From Desulfonatronum thiodismutans (GTDB lineage: Bacteria > Desulfobacterota > Desulfovibrionia > Desulfovibrionales > Desulfonatronaceae): 64,000 bases of DNA. How positions within the stretch are numbered: the first letter of the stretch is position 1; every line of letters starts with the position of its first letter. The stretch spans positions 506,721 to 570,720 of the forward strand of contig NZ_JPIK01000004.1 of assembly GCF_000717475.1 (NCBI RefSeq). The letters are read 5' to 3'. The position numbers and the translations under genes were made by a program. The notes below the pieces were generated by a model that saw only the letters and a program-made list of their open reading frames with translations, searched no databases and was not told where the DNA came from. Shown here piece after piece: positions 62,322 to 64,000 of the stretch.

Positions 62322-63086
62322 TCATGCTTCAAGCTCTTCAGGAAACGCGGCCTTCATTGATGACTCCTGATAGGGGTGCACCGCCGGCTCAACTTTGTCT
62401 AAGAAATTCAGTTTTAGCGGTGGAACTTCTGTCGACTTGAGTTGCGCAGGCCCAGGAACTACATCTTTTTTCCGTGGCACCGCGTATATTGCTTTCACGA
62501 TCCTCCAATCGCCCGTTGTATTAATCCATAAATCCTCAACAGACCGCACTCGAGAATCAAACCAAAACCGTATCCACTCTTTCCGCAACCACTTCCCCTT
62601 ACTTTTGATGGGAGGAAAATCCTTGAGCACCAAGAAAATGAAGGGAACCTCAAGCTCCTGGATATTTCTGTACTGCCAGAGACGCTGTTGATCCGCGTGC
62701 CGAATGAGCGCAATGAACTCCTTGATATCTGCGAACGGTGCATAATCTCGGATCAGCTTCCAGTGGTGCTTCCAGTGCAAGAAAAAAGCACTTCTTAGCC
62801 GTTCTGCTTTACCGAGATCTGGATTTGTCGGGGGAAGTATCTGATAAGGTCGAGCTGCTGATTCCTTGAGGGGGCAGTAAGCGGTCGATTTCGGTTTGTG
62901 GGCAAAAACACCATCCACCTCTGGATCCGCCTCCCCTCTAGGATGCATGGCCTCATTGCATGCGGGACATCGAGCTAATGGTCTGTTACGTCGTTTGCCC
63001 AAAGGATCAAGTTTAGGGCCGAATAACTGGATGTATTGGACCACCGTGATCGGGCGTTTTTCGGTCGGATGTAGTGCTTTCTTCAT
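62322..63086 (-). CDS. Zinc-motif protein of unknown function, cassette-borne
   Basis: A 254-residue protein from the ATG at 63086, which lies just past the attC core; a TTG at 63113 falls inside the site and is not used. Near the N-terminus it has ARCPACNEAMHPRGE, then VFAHKPKSTAYCPLKE, a Cys2/His arrangement that recalls the zinc region of CoiA-like proteins (FAHKP preceding a cysteine). The rest is rich in aromatic and basic residues (HWKHHWKLIRDYAPF; KGKWLRKEWIRFWFDSRVR) and matches nothing I know. A nucleic-acid-related role is a guess from the zinc motif and charge. Confidence 0.65.
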   Translation of the reverse strand: MKKALHPTEKRPITVVQYIQLFGPKLDPLGKRRNRPLARCPACNEAMHPRGEADPEVDGVFAHKPKSTAYCPLKESAARPYQILPPTNPDLGKAERLRSAFFLHWKHHWKLIRDYAPFADIKEFIALIRHADQQRLWQYRNIQELEVPFIFLVLKDFPPIKSKGKWLRKEWIRFWFDSRVRSVEDLWINTTGDWRIVKAIYAVPRKKDVVPGPAQLKSTEVPPLKLNFLDKVEPAVHPYQESSMKAAFPEELEA

Positions 63087-63107
63087 TCGGTGTACCCTGG
63101 ATTTGAC

Positions 63108-63176
63108 GCCCAACGACCAAGCTCACCTGACAAAAACTGCGAGGCAGTTTTTGTCAGGTGTAGCGCATTGTTAGCG
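63108..63176 (-). repeat. attC recombination site 1
   Basis: The clearest site. On the minus strand it opens with CGCTAAC, which contains the TAA stop of the 199-residue gene, continues through a perfect 17-bp stem CACCTGACAAAAACTGC / GCAGTTTTTGTCAGGTG with loop CTC, and closes with GTTGGGC (perfect GTTRRRY). Stop codon in the first core site, long stem and total length of 69 bp are all usual for integron attC sites. Confidence 0.85.
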
Positions 63177-63770
63177 TCTTGGCAGTGCCGTCGCTTTCTC
63201 TCCGGGGGCTGGCATCATCAAACCCATCTGCACTGACGTGACCCATTCCTTGGTTTTGGCATCGTCATATAGCAACCGATGATGCTGGCCATCCACTTCC
63301 AAAACGATCTCGAACTGCCCGAAACGTTCCAGGAAGCTTTGAAAGGTTATTCCACTGATTGTGTTGTTTGTTAACCTTCCATCTTCGTTGGGAAATCGAA
63401 ATGCAATTGAAAATGTACCATTATTTATTATTTCAACTTCTTCAGCTTCTAGATTGTTGACTTCACCTTTTATAGTTTCGCCTGTGACCAACGATCTAAG
63501 ATAAAAGTTATTAAGTGTTATGGCTCTATTTCTCTTATTTCGACCTTTTAGCCGAACACCTTCAACCAGAGCTTGGTTGTGCGGTCTACTTATTACGTAT
63601 GAAAACGAATGTATTGAGTGAGTTCCATCAATCCATTCAATGTCAGAGAATGCGTTATGTAAAGAGGTCCTTGCCAAGTTCCAAATAATGATCGGATATT
63701 TCCACGCCAAGGTAGCAAGAACCACCCCCCCTAAAGCTATAAATGCATACTGGGCAACACTGGGGGTCAC
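63171..63770 (-). CDS. Membrane-anchored protein of unknown function, cassette-borne
   Basis: A 199-residue protein with one N-terminal membrane helix (YAFIALGGVVLATLAWKYPI) and a soluble, mostly beta region after it (EIINNGTFSIAFRF, FGQFEIVLEVDGQHHRLLY). No motif is recognised. The start is GTG at 63770 and overlaps the stop of a six-codon minicistron (63787-63767), which suggests coupled translation as described for ORF-11 in class 1 integrons. The stop TAA lies within attC site 1. Upstream at 63793-63799 is GTTGAGT on the minus strand, a perfect cassette-start core, so the gene fills one full cassette. Confidence 0.65.
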   Translation of the reverse strand: MTPSVAQYAFIALGGVVLATLAWKYPIIIWNLARTSLHNAFSDIEWIDGTHSIHSFSYVISRPHNQALVEGVRLKGRNKRNRAITLNNFYLRSLVTGETIKGEVNNLEAEEVEIINNGTFSIAFRFPNEDGRLTNNTISGITFQSFLERFGQFEIVLEVDGQHHRLLYDDAKTKEWVTSVQMGLMMPAPGEKATALPRR

Positions 63771-63868
63771 CCACCTAGGAAGGCCATCAATTACTCAACT
63801 TTCGGGGATGCTGTTACAGTCTGACTACATGTCAATATGTTGAAAATTAAGAGGGTTTTTGCTTGAAA

Positions 63869-63933
63869 GATCCTTTCTCACTGTTTAGGATGTAACTTCT
63901 TCACGGTAACAATACAAAACAGGAGAAAGGATC
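63869..63933 (+). promoter_or_regulatory. Hairpin that buries the ribosome site of the edge gene
   Basis: GATCCTTTCTC-A-CTGTTT (63869-63886) pairs with AAACAGGAGAAAGGATC (63917-63933), 17 pairs with one bulged A, loop of 30 bases. The right arm contains the AGGAG ribosome site of the gene starting at 63936. In a long transcript the site would be hidden; a transcript starting within the loop would leave it free. Confidence 0.65.
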
Positions 63934-63935
63934 AA

Positions 63936-64000
63936 ATGCAAATTAACTATTTTCAATTCGACGGTCAAGACGAAACACAGTATTCAAATCGGCTCAAAAA
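63936..64000 (+). CDS. Start of a divergent gene, cut by the window edge
   Basis: Only 21 codons are visible (MQINYFQFDGQDETQYSNRL at the start), with AGGAGAAAGG upstream. It reads away from the cassette-like genes. The integrase of an integron would lie on this side and in this orientation, but the N-terminus does not look like IntI; a transposase is also possible because many insertion sequences hide their ribosome site in a hairpin. Identity cannot be settled here. Confidence 0.45.
   Translation, partial: MQINYFQFDGQDETQYSNRLK

Noticed and set aside
63869..63933. Hairpin considered as an intrinsic terminator
   Set aside because: The 30-base loop is large, no T run follows and the right arm contains a ribosome site just before an ATG, so a translational role fits better.

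Overview
The window comes from a sulfate-reducing deltaproteobacterium of the Desulfovibrionales type. The decisive evidence is a complete dsrMKJOP operon, a DsrC-family protein, a ferredoxin III-like seven-iron ferredoxin, a Desulfovibrio-type Ccm system with a Cys-type CcmE, and a protein matching my recollection of the DVU0298 family. Base composition is GC-rich with strong G/C third positions in core genes and clearly AT-richer in a few accessory genes. A NaChBac-like sodium channel would fit a haloalkaliphile such as Desulfonatronum, but the genus is an inference.

Layout. 1-4.1 kb: 3' part of cbiA, then a minus-strand group (HEAT protein, TPR protein, unknown, YkgJ-type Cys-cluster protein) and the ferredoxin. 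4.5-10.2 kb: the minus-strand operon rsbRD-like/dsrM/dsrK/dsrJ/dsrO/dsrP with its terminator; these membrane and periplasmic redox proteins link the quinone pool and periplasmic electrons to DsrC trisulfide reduction. 10.6-15.9 kb: plant-type phosphofructokinase coupled to cobT, then comEC. 16.1-24.2 kb: a cysteine-less DsrC homologue (RspA-like), a hybrid histidine kinase, a sigma-54 response regulator, a second kinase, and argJ. 24.2-26.7 kb: a PstI/BsuBI-like type II restriction-modification pair. 26.9-29.8 kb: lgt, a thioesterase, a lipoprotein and engB. 30.2-33.8 kb: a polar amino-acid ABC transporter. 33.8-39.4 kb: an AT-rich PilZ-like gene and the livKHMGF branched-chain amino-acid transporter.

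39.8-44.0 kb: two M16 peptidase-family genes, a DUF1007 metal-related protein and a sodium channel. 44.2-48.9 kb: mreB, a double-GAF protein with a DUF6485 partner, a Fur/PerR-type regulator and an MsrA-MsrB fusion. 48.9-58.8 kb: a long minus-strand block with ccmEFABC, a WbpM-type sugar dehydratase, aroC, pgi and a thioesterase.

The right end (59-64 kb) is accessory DNA. A type I restriction locus has been reduced to the 5' end of hsdR and the 3' end of hsdM, with an IS200-like REP-associated transposase and two inverted REP copies occupying the join. Beyond it lie three co-oriented genes of unknown function (an ATPase, a zinc-motif protein, a membrane protein), each followed by an attC-like recombination site. 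I read this as a segment of an integron gene-cassette array, and it is the most promising region for an undescribed system. At the extreme edge a divergent gene begins whose ribosome binding site is buried in a strong hairpin. No rRNA, tRNA or CRISPR array was recognised.
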